A stretch of DNA of 64,000 nt from an uncultured Methylophilaceae bacterium (GTDB lineage Bacteria > Pseudomonadota > Gammaproteobacteria > Burkholderiales > Methylophilaceae): the NCBI GenBank assembly GCA_905182075.1, contig CAJIZS010000001.1, forward strand, positions 620,001 to 684,000, written 5' to 3'. The notes below the pieces were generated by a model. The model saw only the letters and a list, made by a program, of their open reading frames with translations, ran no database searches and had not been told where the DNA came from. Position numbers and translations under genes: made by a program. The number at the start of each line of letters is the position of its first letter. Position 1 is the first letter of the stretch. Below are positions 55,341-64,000 of this stretch, in pieces.

Positions 55341-55787
55341 ATGAATATTTTTTTTGAAAAATTTTCAATAGTTCTGACTTCTTTGTGGGTAGGGGGATTA
55401 TGGGCGATGCTTATGGTTACAACTATATTGTTTAATAAAATACCTGGCAACTATATAGCAACTGCAATAGCATTAGATATGCTTTTATTTATGAATTTAT
55501 TTGGGGTAACTAGCTCCTTTATTCTTTTATTTATTGGGTTTAAGTCAACGGGTGCTACATTTTTAAAGAGTAGTGTTTTTTGGCTAATCATTATTTTATT
55601 GCTAATTATTTCTATTAGTTATTTTGGTATTAATCCATTTTTAGAGAGTTTAAATGTTAACGATTTACCTAAAGAGCTTATGGAGGGGGTCTTTGCAGAA
55701 CGTTTTGACAATTGGTATGGTATTGCAAGTATTGCTTACCTTATTGAATGCGTTTTAGGTATTTTCTTGTTACTTAAGATCCGTTAG
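55341..55787 (+). CDS. DUF4149 membrane protein
   Basis: 148 residues, intact. Four hydrophobic helices; SIVLTSLWVGGLWAM near the amino end and RFDNWYGIASIAYLIECVLG at the C-terminus are the DUF4149 landmarks. Function unknown. Between greA and yhbY, exactly where betaproteobacteria carry it; three bp after greA. Confidence 0.85.
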   Translation: MNIFFEKFSIVLTSLWVGGLWAMLMVTTILFNKIPGNYIATAIALDMLLFMNLFGVTSSFILLFIGFKSTGATFLKSSVFWLIIILLLIISISYFGINPFLESLNVNDLPKELMEGVFAERFDNWYGIASIAYLIECVLGIFLLLKIR

Positions 55788-55788
55788 A

Positions 55789-56075
55789 TTAAGGTAGAGT
55801 AATTTTTGATTTTTGTGACGCTTTAAAAATTACAAATTGCCGCCCAATATGATTCACTCTTTCTGCTCGAATTTTTTCGCATAGTGAGTTTAGAATTAAA
55901 TCTCTTTTAACTTTTAAATGTGCTTTAACTTGTATTTTTATTAATTCATGGGCATCTAAATTAGTTTCAATTTCTTTTGAAACTCCTAAAACAGCTTCTG
56001 ATTACCGATAATTACAACGGGTTTTAGTTTGTGAGATAGACTTTTTAAATATGAAATTTGTTTTGATGTAAGCAT
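55789..56075 (-). CDS. yhbY: CRM-domain RNA-binding protein YhbY
   Basis: Small ribosome-assembly-associated RNA-binding protein, about 95 residues. MLTSKQISYLKSLSHKLKPV and VIIGNQ (GxxG region), ELIKIQVKAH, HIGRQFVIFK. One frameshift near 55999, just after IIGNQ; it continues AVLGVSKEIETNLDAHE. Divergent from rlmE. Confidence 0.88.
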
Positions 56076-56127
56076 TTGATAATAGAGTATTCTTAAATTT
56101 AAAATGATTTGATGGGTATCATAGCAG

Positions 56128-56741
56128 ATGAATAAAACTAATAAAAATTGGATTAAAGAACATATTGCTGATACATATGTAAAAAAAGCTCAATTGGACG
56201 GATATAGATCAAGAGCTGCTTATAAATTAATTGAAATTAATCAGAAGTACAGGTTGTTTAAGAAAAATATGAACGTAGTAGATCTTGGCTCAGCACCAGG
56301 TGGTTGGTCCCAAGTTGCAGCTAAATTGGTTGGTGATTCGGGGAAAGTATTCGCAGTAGATTTACTGGATATGACTCCCATTAAAAATACTGAGTTTATT
56401 TTCTGTGGTTAGAGGATATAATGAATGTAGTTTATCTAGATAAAAGAATATTAAATTTAGATATAGACCTTGTAATTTCAGATATGGCCCCCAATATTAG
56501 TGGTATAAAAATGGTTGATCAGCAAAGAGCTATCAATCTTAATGAATTAGCACTGGATTTTGCTAAAAAACATTTGAAACAAAATGGATGTTTTTTGGTC
56601 AAGAGTTTTATAGGCGCTGATTTTGATAACTATATTAAATCAATTAAAACTTTATTTAAAAAAGTTATTAGAGTTAAGCCAGAAGCCTCAAGAAGTAGAA
56701 GTTCAGAAATATTCATTCTAGCTTATAAAGAAATTAAATGA
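56128..56741 (+). CDS. rlmE: 23S rRNA 2'-O-methyltransferase RlmE (FtsJ/RrmJ)
   Basis: Methylates U2552. RSRAAYKL (catalytic Lys), VVDLGSAPGGWSQVA (SAM), LVISDMAPNISG (Asp), CFLVKSFIG (Lys), RVKPEASRSRSSE (Glu). About 204 residues; one frameshift near 56410. Forms the classical rlmE-ftsH pair. Confidence 0.95.
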
Positions 56742-56802
56742 TTAAAATTTTAAAACATAATTTATATATAATATTTTAGCTAGCTAAATAAAAGGTGAAA
56801 TA

Positions 56803-58690
56803 TTGAATAATAATACAATTAAAAGTATAGCAATATGGATTGGGATTGGTCTCGTTATGATGACTGTTTTCAATCAATTCTCTGGGTCTACTAGGCTAGA
56901 AAACAAATTAGTTTACTCTCAATTTATGGCGCAAGTAAAGTCTGGAAACATTGCTAAGGTAGAGATTGATGGCAATAATATTTATGGGCAAACGATAGAG
57001 GGCAAGCGATTTAAAACCTATGCTCCAACTGACCCATGGCTGGTTTCAGATTTACTTAAAAATAATGTCATAGTAGATGCTAAGCCTGCAGAGAAACAGT
57101 CTTTTCTAACTAGTATTTTTATCTCATGGTTTCCTATGATTCTTTTGGTAGGCGTATGGATATTCTTTATGAGACAAATGCAGGGCGGAATGTCTGGTAA
57201 AGGCGGTCCTATGTCATTTGGAAAAAGCAAAGCTAAGTTAATGGAAGTCAAATAAAACTACTTTTTCTGATGTCGCTGGCTGTGATGAAGCCAAAGAAGA
57301 GGTTGCAGAGTTAGTAGATTTTTTAAAAGATCCAACAAAATTTCATAAGCTAGGGGGAAACATCCCTAGGGTGTTCTTATTGTAGGGCCTCCTGGAACAG
57401 GTAAAACATTATTAGCAAGAGCAATTGCAGGTGAAGCAGAGGTGCCGTTCTTTACAATTTCTGGATCAGATTTTGTTGAAATGTTTGTAGGTGTAGGTGC
57501 TGCAAGAGTAAGAGATATGTTTGAGCAAGCAAAAAAAACTTCTCCATGCATTATTTTTATTGATGAAATTGATGCAGTAGGAAGAAGTAGAGGTGCAGGT
57601 ACGGTGGTGGCAACGATGAGCGTGAGCAAACATTAAATCAATTATTAGTTGAGATTAGGCTGGTTTATAGAAAGTAGAAGTAATTGTAATGGGTGCTACT
57701 AATAGAGCTGATGTTTTAGATAAAGCTTTACTTAGACCAGGCAGATTTGATCGACAAATTATGGTTGGCTTACCAGATATCAAAGGCAGGGAAGAAATTC
57801 TAAAAGTTCATATGAGAAAAGTACCTGTATCTGACGACGTTGAACCCTCTATTATAGCAAGAGGCACACCAGGTTTCTCTGGAGCAGATTTAGCAAACCT
57901 AGTTAATGAAGCAGCTTTATTCGCTGCAAGATCAAGTAATAGTAAAGTAAGTATGGTTGAATTTGAAAAAGCTAAAGATAAAATTATGATGGGTGCAGAA
58001 AGAAAATCAATGGTTATGAGTGAAGATGAACGAATGAATACTGCATATCATGAATCCGGTCATGCAGTTGTAGCGAAGTTGTTGCCAAATGCTGACCCAG
58101 TTCATAAGGTAACAATCATGCCTAGGGGCTATGCATTAGGATTAACATGGCAACTTCCCGAATTTGATAGATTTAGTAACTTTAAGACTAAGATGCTTGA
58201 AGAGATATCAATACTATTTGGTGGGCGTATTGCTGAGGAAGTATTTATGAAGCAAATGTCTACAGGTGCCGGAAATGATTTTGAAAGAGCAACAAAGCTT
58301 GCAAGAGATATGGTGACTAAATATGGTATGTCAGACAAGCTCGGAACGATGGTTTACGCTGATGAAAACCAAGAGTCAATTTTTGGTGGTTCCAAATCTA
58401 TTTCCGAGGCAACACAGCAAGTTGTTGACTCTGAGATTAGATCTATATTAGACGATCAGTATAAGGTTGCTAGAAAACTAATAGAAAAAAATAAAAAGAA
58501 AATTGAAGCCATGGCAAAAGCTTTACTTGAGTATGAAACAATAGACAGTAACCAGATTAATGATGTGATGGCCGGTAAAAAAGTTAGACCACCAAAACCA
58601 TCAAAAAGTAAGGCAAGCCCTAAAAATACTAAAGGCCCATCAGGGGGAAGTACTTCTACTATAACGCCCCAACCAACGGCTAAATCTTAA
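56803..58690 (+). CDS. ftsH: ATP-dependent membrane protease FtsH
   Basis: Two amino membrane helices flanking a short periplasmic domain, then AAA+ domain: [20 protein letters not shown] (Walker A), [17 protein letters not shown] (Walker B), [18 protein letters not shown] (second region of homology), and the zinc protease motif [12 protein letters not shown]. Start TTG at 56803, AAAGGTGA six bases upstream. Frame changes at 57250, 57368, 57605 and 57655. About 629 residues, with a Pro/Ser/Lys-rich tail. Confidence 0.96.
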
Positions 58691-58695
58691 AAGTA

Positions 58696-58720
58696 GTGGG
58701 GGTTTAATCCCCCCTATTTT
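58696..58720 (+). terminator. Possible terminator after ftsH
   Basis: GGGGG-TTTAAT-CCCCC stem followed by TATTTT, 5 bp after the ftsH stop and just before the folP ATG. The T-run is short, so partial read-through to folP is likely. Confidence 0.6.
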
Positions 58721-58724
58721 CATT

Positions 58725-59596
58725 ATGACTAAAATTCATAATCTCCTTAAAAAAAATGAACCAATAGTCATGGGTATATTGAATGTCACTCCAGATTCTT
58801 TTTTTGACGGAGGTAAGTTTAATAATATAGATTCTGCATTAATACATTCTGAAAAAATGATAGCAGAGGGTGCTCATATTATTGACATAGGCGCTGAATC
58901 TTCTAGGCCTGGTGCTGAAGCAATATCAGTAAGTGAGGAGCGACTTAGGCTGGAGCCTATTTTAATTGCATTGAGAAAAGAGTTTTCTATACCAATATCC
59001 ATTGATACTTATAAGCCTGAGATAATGAAAATCGCAATTGATTATGGTGCTGATATGATAAATGATATATTTGCTCTACAAAGGCCAGGCGCGATCGATG
59101 TGGTTTCAAGTTCTGATATACATATATGCTTAATGCATATGCAAGGAGATCCATTAAATATGCAAGAAAAATCCAATTTACAAAGATATTTTTTCTGAAG
59201 TTAATCAATTTTTAAAAAATAGGAAAAGTTCTTTAGACGATGTGGGTTATTAATGATATTATTTATTGATCCTGGTTTTGGTTTTGGTAAAACATTTGCA
59301 GAATATAACAGAATTTATTTAATTCAATTAATAAATTCGAAATGAATGATGTTCCATTGCTGATTGGTTTTTCAAGAAAGTCTATGATAAAAAAAATTGT
59401 AGACGGCAAGAAGGAACTTATTTGTGGACTAGGTTCATATATGGCTGCTAAAGGCATCATTGCTGGAGCAAGAGTTATTAGAACGCATGATGTTAAAGAA
59501 ACAGTCGTTGCTTTAAATAAAGGAAAATCAGAAATGATGCTTGAGGAAAAATTGTTCTACCCCTTGGTTGGTGAGTTTGGATTTTATGAAGGCTAG
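58725..59596 (+). CDS. folP: Dihydropteroate synthase
   Basis: Folate synthesis. [16 protein letters not shown] (pterin loop), [44 protein letters not shown] (Lys), VIRTHDV. Frame changes near 59187, 59245 and 59340. About 290 residues. Seven bp from glmM, the usual partner. Confidence 0.94.
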
Positions 59597-59603
59597 AAAA
59601 AAT

Positions 59604-60915
59604 ATGACAAGGAAATATTTTGGTACAGATGGCATAAGAGGAAAAACTGGAGAGCATCCAATCACATCTGAATTTTTTGTAAAACTTGGATATGCTGCGG
59701 GGATGGTTTTAGCTCAGAATAATAATACGCAAGATAGACCTTCTGTTGTAATCGGGAAAGATACTAGAATATCTGGGTATATTTTAGAATCTGCTCTTGA
59801 AGCAGGCTTTGCTTCTGCAGGCGTAGATGTTTTACTAACAGGTCCTTTGCCAACTCCTGCAATCGCTTATCAAACTCAACTTCTTGGAGCTCAAGCTGGT
59901 GTAGTTATATCAGCTTCACATAATTCTTACGAAGATAATGGAGTTAAGTTTTTTTCAAGTCAAGGAACAAAGCTTTCAGAAAAAATTGAATCGGAGATTG
60001 AGTACTATTTAGAGAAAGAAATAAAGCTTGTCTCTCCGGAGTTACTAGGAAAAGCCAAGAGGCTAGAGAATGCTGCTAGTGAATATATTAATTTTTGTAA
60101 AAAGACTGTTTCAGGTGGATTTTCTCTAAAAGGCTTAAAGATTATTCTGGACTGCGCGCATGGCGCTACATACAATGTAGCACCAAAAATATTTACTGAA
60201 CTTGGCGCAGAAGTTATTACTATTAATAATAAGCCAAACGGTTTAAATATTAATGAGAATGCCGGATCAATTCACCCTGAGAATTTGCAGCAGCGTGTTG
60301 TAGCTGAGGGTGCAGACCTGGGTATTGCTTTTGACGGCGATGGTGATCGACTGGTTATTGTTGATGATACAGAAAAAGCACAGCTTAGTTATGAATCTAT
60401 TATTTTTAATCATGAAGATAGTATTCATTTTGTAGAGGCTCGTAATCAGTATCGTATATTGAGAGGCGATCTAATTAATTAATCACAACATGTTAACTAA
60501 TGATAATTTACAACGTAACTGCTAATATAGATGATAGCATCCACGAAAAATGGTTAGAGTGGATCAAGCAACACATTCCAAAAGTTCTTTCAACAGGCTT
60601 ATTTTTAAAGGCAACGTTTACTATCACTCCTTCATTTTAAAAAAACCTTATATCAAGCATTGCAGGAGCTTCCGCTTTATCCTCAGGTTTTAATGAAAAA
60701 GCCTTTAAAAGAAAAAATTAATTTTAATACGCCAGAAATGAAAGCTTTTATCAATAAGGCAAAAGAAGTTATGAAGGGTAAGGGGCGCCTATGATAGCAA
60801 CTGGATTGCCCCTTTAGGGCCTAATGTAACTGCTTTTGAGGAAGCTTTAGAGAAATATGTAAAAGAAGAAGCTGAAATTATAGTAAAAAAAATTAAAGAA
60901 GAAGCTAAGGGTTAG
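59604..60915 (+). CDS. glmM: Phosphoglucosamine mutase, interior replaced by foreign sequence
   Basis: Makes glucosamine-1-phosphate for the cell wall. Amino 250 residues are perfect: [37 protein letters not shown] (phospho-Ser loop), [14 protein letters not shown] (metal loop). From about 60380 the reading is no longer GlmM until about 60645, where [12 protein letters not shown] and [13 protein letters not shown] are again GlmM. The RxSGTEP phosphate-binding motif expected near 60790 is replaced by an unrelated piece; the tail [16 protein letters not shown] to TAG may be GlmM. As written it cannot encode an active enzyme. Confidence 0.85.
60382..60483 (+). other. TPR-protein tail inside glmM (Bacteroidetes type)
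   Basis: In frame after the GlmM metal loop: [19 protein letters not shown] followed by [10 protein letters not shown] and a stop. This looks like the end of a tetratricopeptide protein of the kind that lies before DUF4286 in flavobacteria. It does not match GlmM. Based on recognition only. Confidence 0.5.
60500..60640 (+). pseudogene. DUF4286 protein, amino half
   Basis: 46 codons: [38 protein letters not shown], then six unmatched residues and TAA. The DUF4286 family is about 100 residues long and, as far as I know, restricted mainly to Bacteroidetes. Its second half is absent and glmM-like sequence resumes immediately after. Confidence 0.68.
60787..60861 (+). other. DegT/DnrJ aminotransferase amino-end snippet inside glmM
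   Basis: About 25 codons: [20 protein letters not shown], the opening motif of sugar aminotransferases of the DegT family (typical [17 protein letters not shown]). It stands where GlmM should have its RxSGTEP region. Short, so the family call is moderate. Confidence 0.45.
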
Positions 60916-61700
60916 CCAAACTTACCAGTTATATAGTCCTCTGTTTCTTTTTTAGATGGGTTTGTAAAAATTTGGTTAGTTTTATCATGTTCCACCAATG
61001 ATCCCAGGTACATATATGCAGTGTAATCAGAAATCCTAGCTGCTTGTTGCATATTGTGCGTCACTATTAAAATAGATAAGTTTTTGCTTGAGTCCTGCCA
61101 TTAGCTCTTCAATATTCATCGTTGCAATTGGGTCTAATGCTGAGGTAGGTTCGTCGAACAACATTATTTCTGGTTCGGTAGCAAGTGCCCTGGCGATACA
61201 AAGTCTTTGTTGTTGCCCCCCTGAAAGCTCAAGGCATGGTCATGAAGTCGTCCTTGAGCTTCTTTCCATAGAGATGCACCTTTAAGGGCTTCTTCTACCT
61301 TATCATCACTTATCTTCAGGGACCTCCTGAATTTCAAGTCCATAAGCCACATTTTCAATAATGATTTGGGGAATGGGTTTGGTTTTTGGAATACCATTCC
61401 TACTCTTTCTCTTAAAGAGACAACATCTAGTTCTTTATCATTAACTTCTATGTCTAGGGTAATTTGACCGTCAATATTACATGAGTCCACCAGATCATTC
61501 ATTCGATTAAAGCAACGTAACAAGGTTGATTTACCGCAACCAGATGGACCTATTAGAGCTGTAATTTTATTTTCATAAACCGGTAAATTAACTTTTTTTA
61601 ATGCTTGAGTTCCATCCGCGTAAAAGAAATTAAGTTCCTTTGATTCAGCCTTAATAACTTCATTATGCTTCGATTTTGGGACTGTTTTTTTATTTACCAT
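60912..61700 (-). CDS. pstB: Phosphate ABC transporter ATPase
   Basis: Energises Pst phosphate uptake. [20 protein letters not shown] (Walker A), [11 protein letters not shown] (Q-loop), signature [14 protein letters not shown] in a shifted frame, [12 protein letters not shown] (Walker B), [13 protein letters not shown] (H-loop). Frame changes near 61330, 61230 and 61075. About 262 residues. Starts within the last codons of pstA; its stop overlaps the convergent glmM stop. Confidence 0.95.
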
Positions 61701-62621
61701 TTAATTTTTTTCCTAATGTTATATCTTATTTTAATTGCTGCGCCATTCATTAGCAATGTAAGCATAATAATTACAGCTCCAGTTGCAGCGGCATTAATAT
61801 GAAAGGCTAACTGAGGTCTTGATATCCAATTAAACATCTGAATTGGTAGAACAGTAAACCCTGCATTTAGCCAATCAAAATTAATAAAAGGAGGCTCTAT
61901 CCCAACTGGACTCGGCGGTAAAAATGCAATAAAAGTTAAGGCGCCAATTGTAATGACAGGAGCAGTTTCTCCTATAGCTCTGGCCATCCCAATAATTACT
62001 CCCGTCAGAATTCCTCCGTAGGAATAGGGTATAACATGCTGTAAGCATACTTGCCATTTTGTTGCTCCAACAGCATATGCCGCCTCTCTAATGTGAACAG
62101 GAATAGCTCTAATTGCTTCTCGTGTTGACACAATTACTATGGGGAGCATCAAGAGAGCTAGCGTTAGTCCAGCCGTTAGAATAGTTTGCCCCAAGCCAAA
62201 TTGATAAACAAATAAACCTAGAGCTAAAAGACCATATATGATGGAAGGAACGCCTGCAAGATTTGAAACATTAATTTCAATTAAGTCAGAAAACCAATTC
62301 TTTTTTGCATACTCTTCAAGATAAACACCGGCAGCAATCCCTAAAGGGACGGCTGCAAAAAAAGTGACAATCAAAACTAATGATGAACCTACCCATGCTG
62401 ACAAAATGCCTGCTCTTGCAGCACGTCTTGAAGGAAAGTTGCTAAAAAAATCAAGATTAAGTCTAGGGTAGCCATCGATTACCAAATCTAAAAATAGTAT
62501 CAGGAGCGTAATTGTCAGAGACGCTAAAACAAAAATACCTAATATGGCAAAAATTCCTGATGAGCAAAAGCCCTATTATCACCTGCAACTGTGTAAGTAA
62601 GTAAAGCAGGTCTTTTTTCAT
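61694..62621 (-). CDS. pstA: Phosphate ABC permease PstA
   Basis: Inner-membrane permease, about 309 residues. Long amino helix (GIFAILGIFVLASLTITLLI), then ILSAWVGSSLVLIVTFFAAV, GVPSIIYGLLALG, EAAYAVGATKWQV (EAA loop) and GMARAIGETAPVITIGA. ATG at 62621, two bp after the pstC stop; one frameshift near 62565 in the first 20 codons. Confidence 0.94.
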
Positions 62622-62623
62622 TT

Positions 62624-63550
62624 TTAGTAGCGCTCCGCGAATTTTTTGCGGGCAATATGTCCTAAGATATTCAAAAATAAAGTCATAATCAATAAAGTTA
62701 ACCCAGCTGCAAAAATACTTTGATAGCCAATCCCATCATGCTCTAGGTCACCTAGAGCTACAGAAACAATATATGCAGTTATTGTTGCAGCACTTTCAAC
62801 CGGGTTAAAAGTGAAGTTTGCTTGTTGCCCTGCGGCAATTGCAACTATCATGGTTTCCCCAACCGCCCTACTAATAGCTAGTATATATGCAGCAATAATC
62901 CCAGAAATTGCTGCAGGGGTTATTACCCTAACTGCTGTTTGATATCGAGTGGCTCCCATTGCATAAGCACCTTCTCTCATCGCCATAGGAACTGCTCTCA
63001 TAGCATCTTCAGCAAGAGAGGCAATATAAGGCACTATCATTATGCCCATAACAATTCCAGGCCCAAGCATGTTAAATGTACTTAAATCTGGGTAAATTTT
63101 TTGTAAAAAAGGGGTTACTATCATTAAAGCAAAGTAACCGAACACTACAGTCGGTACTCCAACCAGAAGCTCTAAAATAGGTTTAATTGTTTCTCTTACT
63201 TTATGGGTAGCAAATTCTGATAAATATATGGCAGTAATTGTCCCTAATGGAACGGCAACTATAAGCGCAATACCAGTAGTTGTTAATGTCCCTGAAACTA
63301 GGGGCAAAATCCCGTAGTGTTTGATTGAAAAATTTGGAGTCCATACCGTATCAGTTAAAAATTCATAAATACTGACATGCTGAAAGAAAGGTATAGCCTC
63401 AGAAATAAGGACATATAAAATTGCTATAGTGATAAATACTGCGATTATTCCTGAGAATAACAGACCAAGCTCAATCAATCTTTCAATAAAATTCCTACGG
63501 AAATTTTTTGCGAGCCTAGGGCTAATTGTTAAATTTTTTGTGGAATTCAT
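62624..63550 (-). CDS. pstC: Phosphate ABC permease PstC
   Basis: 308 residues, intact. Six helices; GILPLVSGTLTTTGIALIVA, VGVPTVVFGYFALM, REGAYAMGATRYQTAVRVI (EAA-type loop), ISRAVGETMIVAIAAG. First of pstCAB, separated from pstS by a terminator. Confidence 0.95.
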   Translation of the reverse strand: MNSTKNLTISPRLAKNFRRNFIERLIELGLLFSGIIAVFITIAILYVLISEAIPFFQHVSIYEFLTDTVWTPNFSIKHYGILPLVSGTLTTTGIALIVAVPLGTITAIYLSEFATHKVRETIKPILELLVGVPTVVFGYFALMIVTPFLQKIYPDLSTFNMLGPGIVMGIMIVPYIASLAEDAMRAVPMAMREGAYAMGATRYQTAVRVITPAAISGIIAAYILAISRAVGETMIVAIAAGQQANFTFNPVESAATITAYIVSVALGDLEHDGIGYQSIFAAGLTLLIMTLFLNILGHIARKKFAERY

Positions 63551-63621
63551 TTAGGTATTTTAGTTAGTTTTAAGCAAGATAAAATCATACTTAATATAAT
63601 TTAAATTACAAATCATTTAGG

Positions 63622-63653
63622 AAAAAAAGCGGTGATTTACACCGCTTTTTTTT
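63622..63653. terminator. Rho-independent terminator between pstS and pstC
   Basis: A7-GCGGTG-ATTTA-CACCGC-T8: a perfect 6-bp GC-rich stem extended by A/T pairing, with a T-run in either direction. It lies just after the pstS stop and 70 bp before pstC, so it should limit pstCAB relative to pstS. Confidence 0.9.
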
Positions 63654-63686
63654 AGTTACATTACTAACCTTTATTTAAAGTTATAA

Positions 63687-64000
63687 TCACTTAGCTGCTG
63701 AACTTGCTAGAATCTCTTCAACAGAAAGACCAATTGTAGGCCCGCCTTTAAATCCTGTCCCAGTTTTAAGTGTTTCAACATGTTTTTTTACAGCAGCATA
63801 TTCTTTTTTACTAAGAGGCACATATCCGACTTCTGCTGAAAGTTCGGCCGCATGTTTAATATAAAATTCAATGAATGCTTTAACATTTGGATCAAATGCT
63901 GCTTTTGTAGCATTCAGATAGATGAATAGTGGTCTCGAAAGAGGATTATAAGAGCCATCCATAACTGTTTCTGGAGACGGGGTTACATAATTTCCATCTT
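63687..64000 (-). CDS. pstS: Phosphate-binding protein PstS (3' part)
   Basis: Periplasmic phosphate receptor; only the last 104 residues are in the window. DGSYNPLSRPLFIYLN, VKAFIEFYIKHAAELSAEVG, YVPLSKKEYAAV and a short tail ending ASSAAK are PstS. The frame stays open to the window edge. Any Pho box lies outside. Confidence 0.93.
   Translation of the reverse strand, partial: DGNYVTPSPETVMDGSYNPLSRPLFIYLNATKAAFDPNVKAFIEFYIKHAAELSAEVGYVPLSKKEYAAVKKHVETLKTGTGFKGGPTIGLSVEEILASSAAK

Overview
The 64 kb are almost entirely ordinary core genes of a streamlined, AT-rich proteobacterium (about one third G+C by eye). Several neighbourhoods point to a betaproteobacterium: DUF971-ubiE-ubiJ-ubiB; TPR-lolB-ispE-tRNAGln-prs-rplY-pth-ychF; rpoH-ftsX-ftsE-ftsY-M16-M16-rsmD-coaD; hemH and hrcA beside nadK-recN; and fur/bamE-dapB-carAB-greA-DUF4149-yhbY-rlmE-ftsH-folP-glmM-pst. 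With the low G+C and the edd-eda pair, a marine Methylophilaceae (OM43-like) organism is my best guess. It is inferred from gene order and was not tested against a database.

Layout: 1-9.5 kb holds glyQS, lnt, a small secreted protein, corC-ybeY-phoH, cysG and envZ/ompR. 9.7-11.3 kb holds an EF-hand protein and a DUF482 acyltransferase. 11.6-18.4 kb holds tRNA-Met, ychF-pth-rplY-prs, tRNA-Gln and ispE-lolB-TPR. 18.6-23.4 kb holds a Gld-type ABC exporter operon and mutM. 23.4-26.6 kb holds ubiquinone genes. 26.6-33.9 kb holds rpoH, ftsXEY, two M16 peptidases, rsmD and coaD. 33.9-38 kb holds gloA, a cut cupin and dnaJ-dnaK-grpE. 38-46 kb holds edd-eda, a HAD protein, heptose synthesis, hemH and hrcA. 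46-55 kb holds nadK-recN, fur, bamE, dapB, carAB and greA. 55-64 kb holds DUF4149, yhbY, rlmE, ftsH, folP, glmM and pstBACS.

Two things dominate beyond the gene list. First, most genes are split by one-base frameshifts, often at homopolymers. They are very unevenly spread: ftsX, hrcA, nadK and pstC are open end to end, while carB breaks about every 200 bp. This looks like uncorrected sequencing error, not gene decay, so I annotate whole genes and note the breaks. Second, several segments look as if they come from other organisms: an alphaproteobacterial-type, GC-rich dnaJ 3' part, a gammaproteobacterial-type rplY, and Bacteroidetes/flavobacterial-type pieces (HMG-CoA reductase N-terminus, SpoU methyltransferase joined in frame to ubiB, TPR tail plus DUF4286 inside glmM, and a DegT aminotransferase snippet). 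They are short, cut at both ends and lie inside or beside core genes, which suggests a chimeric metagenomic consensus more than lateral transfer.

Regulation visible in the sequence: a near-consensus sigma-32 promoter upstream of grpE-dnaK-dnaJ, a degenerate CIRCE-like repeat at the start of rpoH (hrcA is in the window), an OmpR-like site between ompR and the EF-hand gene, a terminator between pstS and pstCAB, and many ATGA/TAATG overlaps implying translational coupling. I found no CRISPR array, prophage, insertion sequence, toxin-antitoxin pair or convincing new system.
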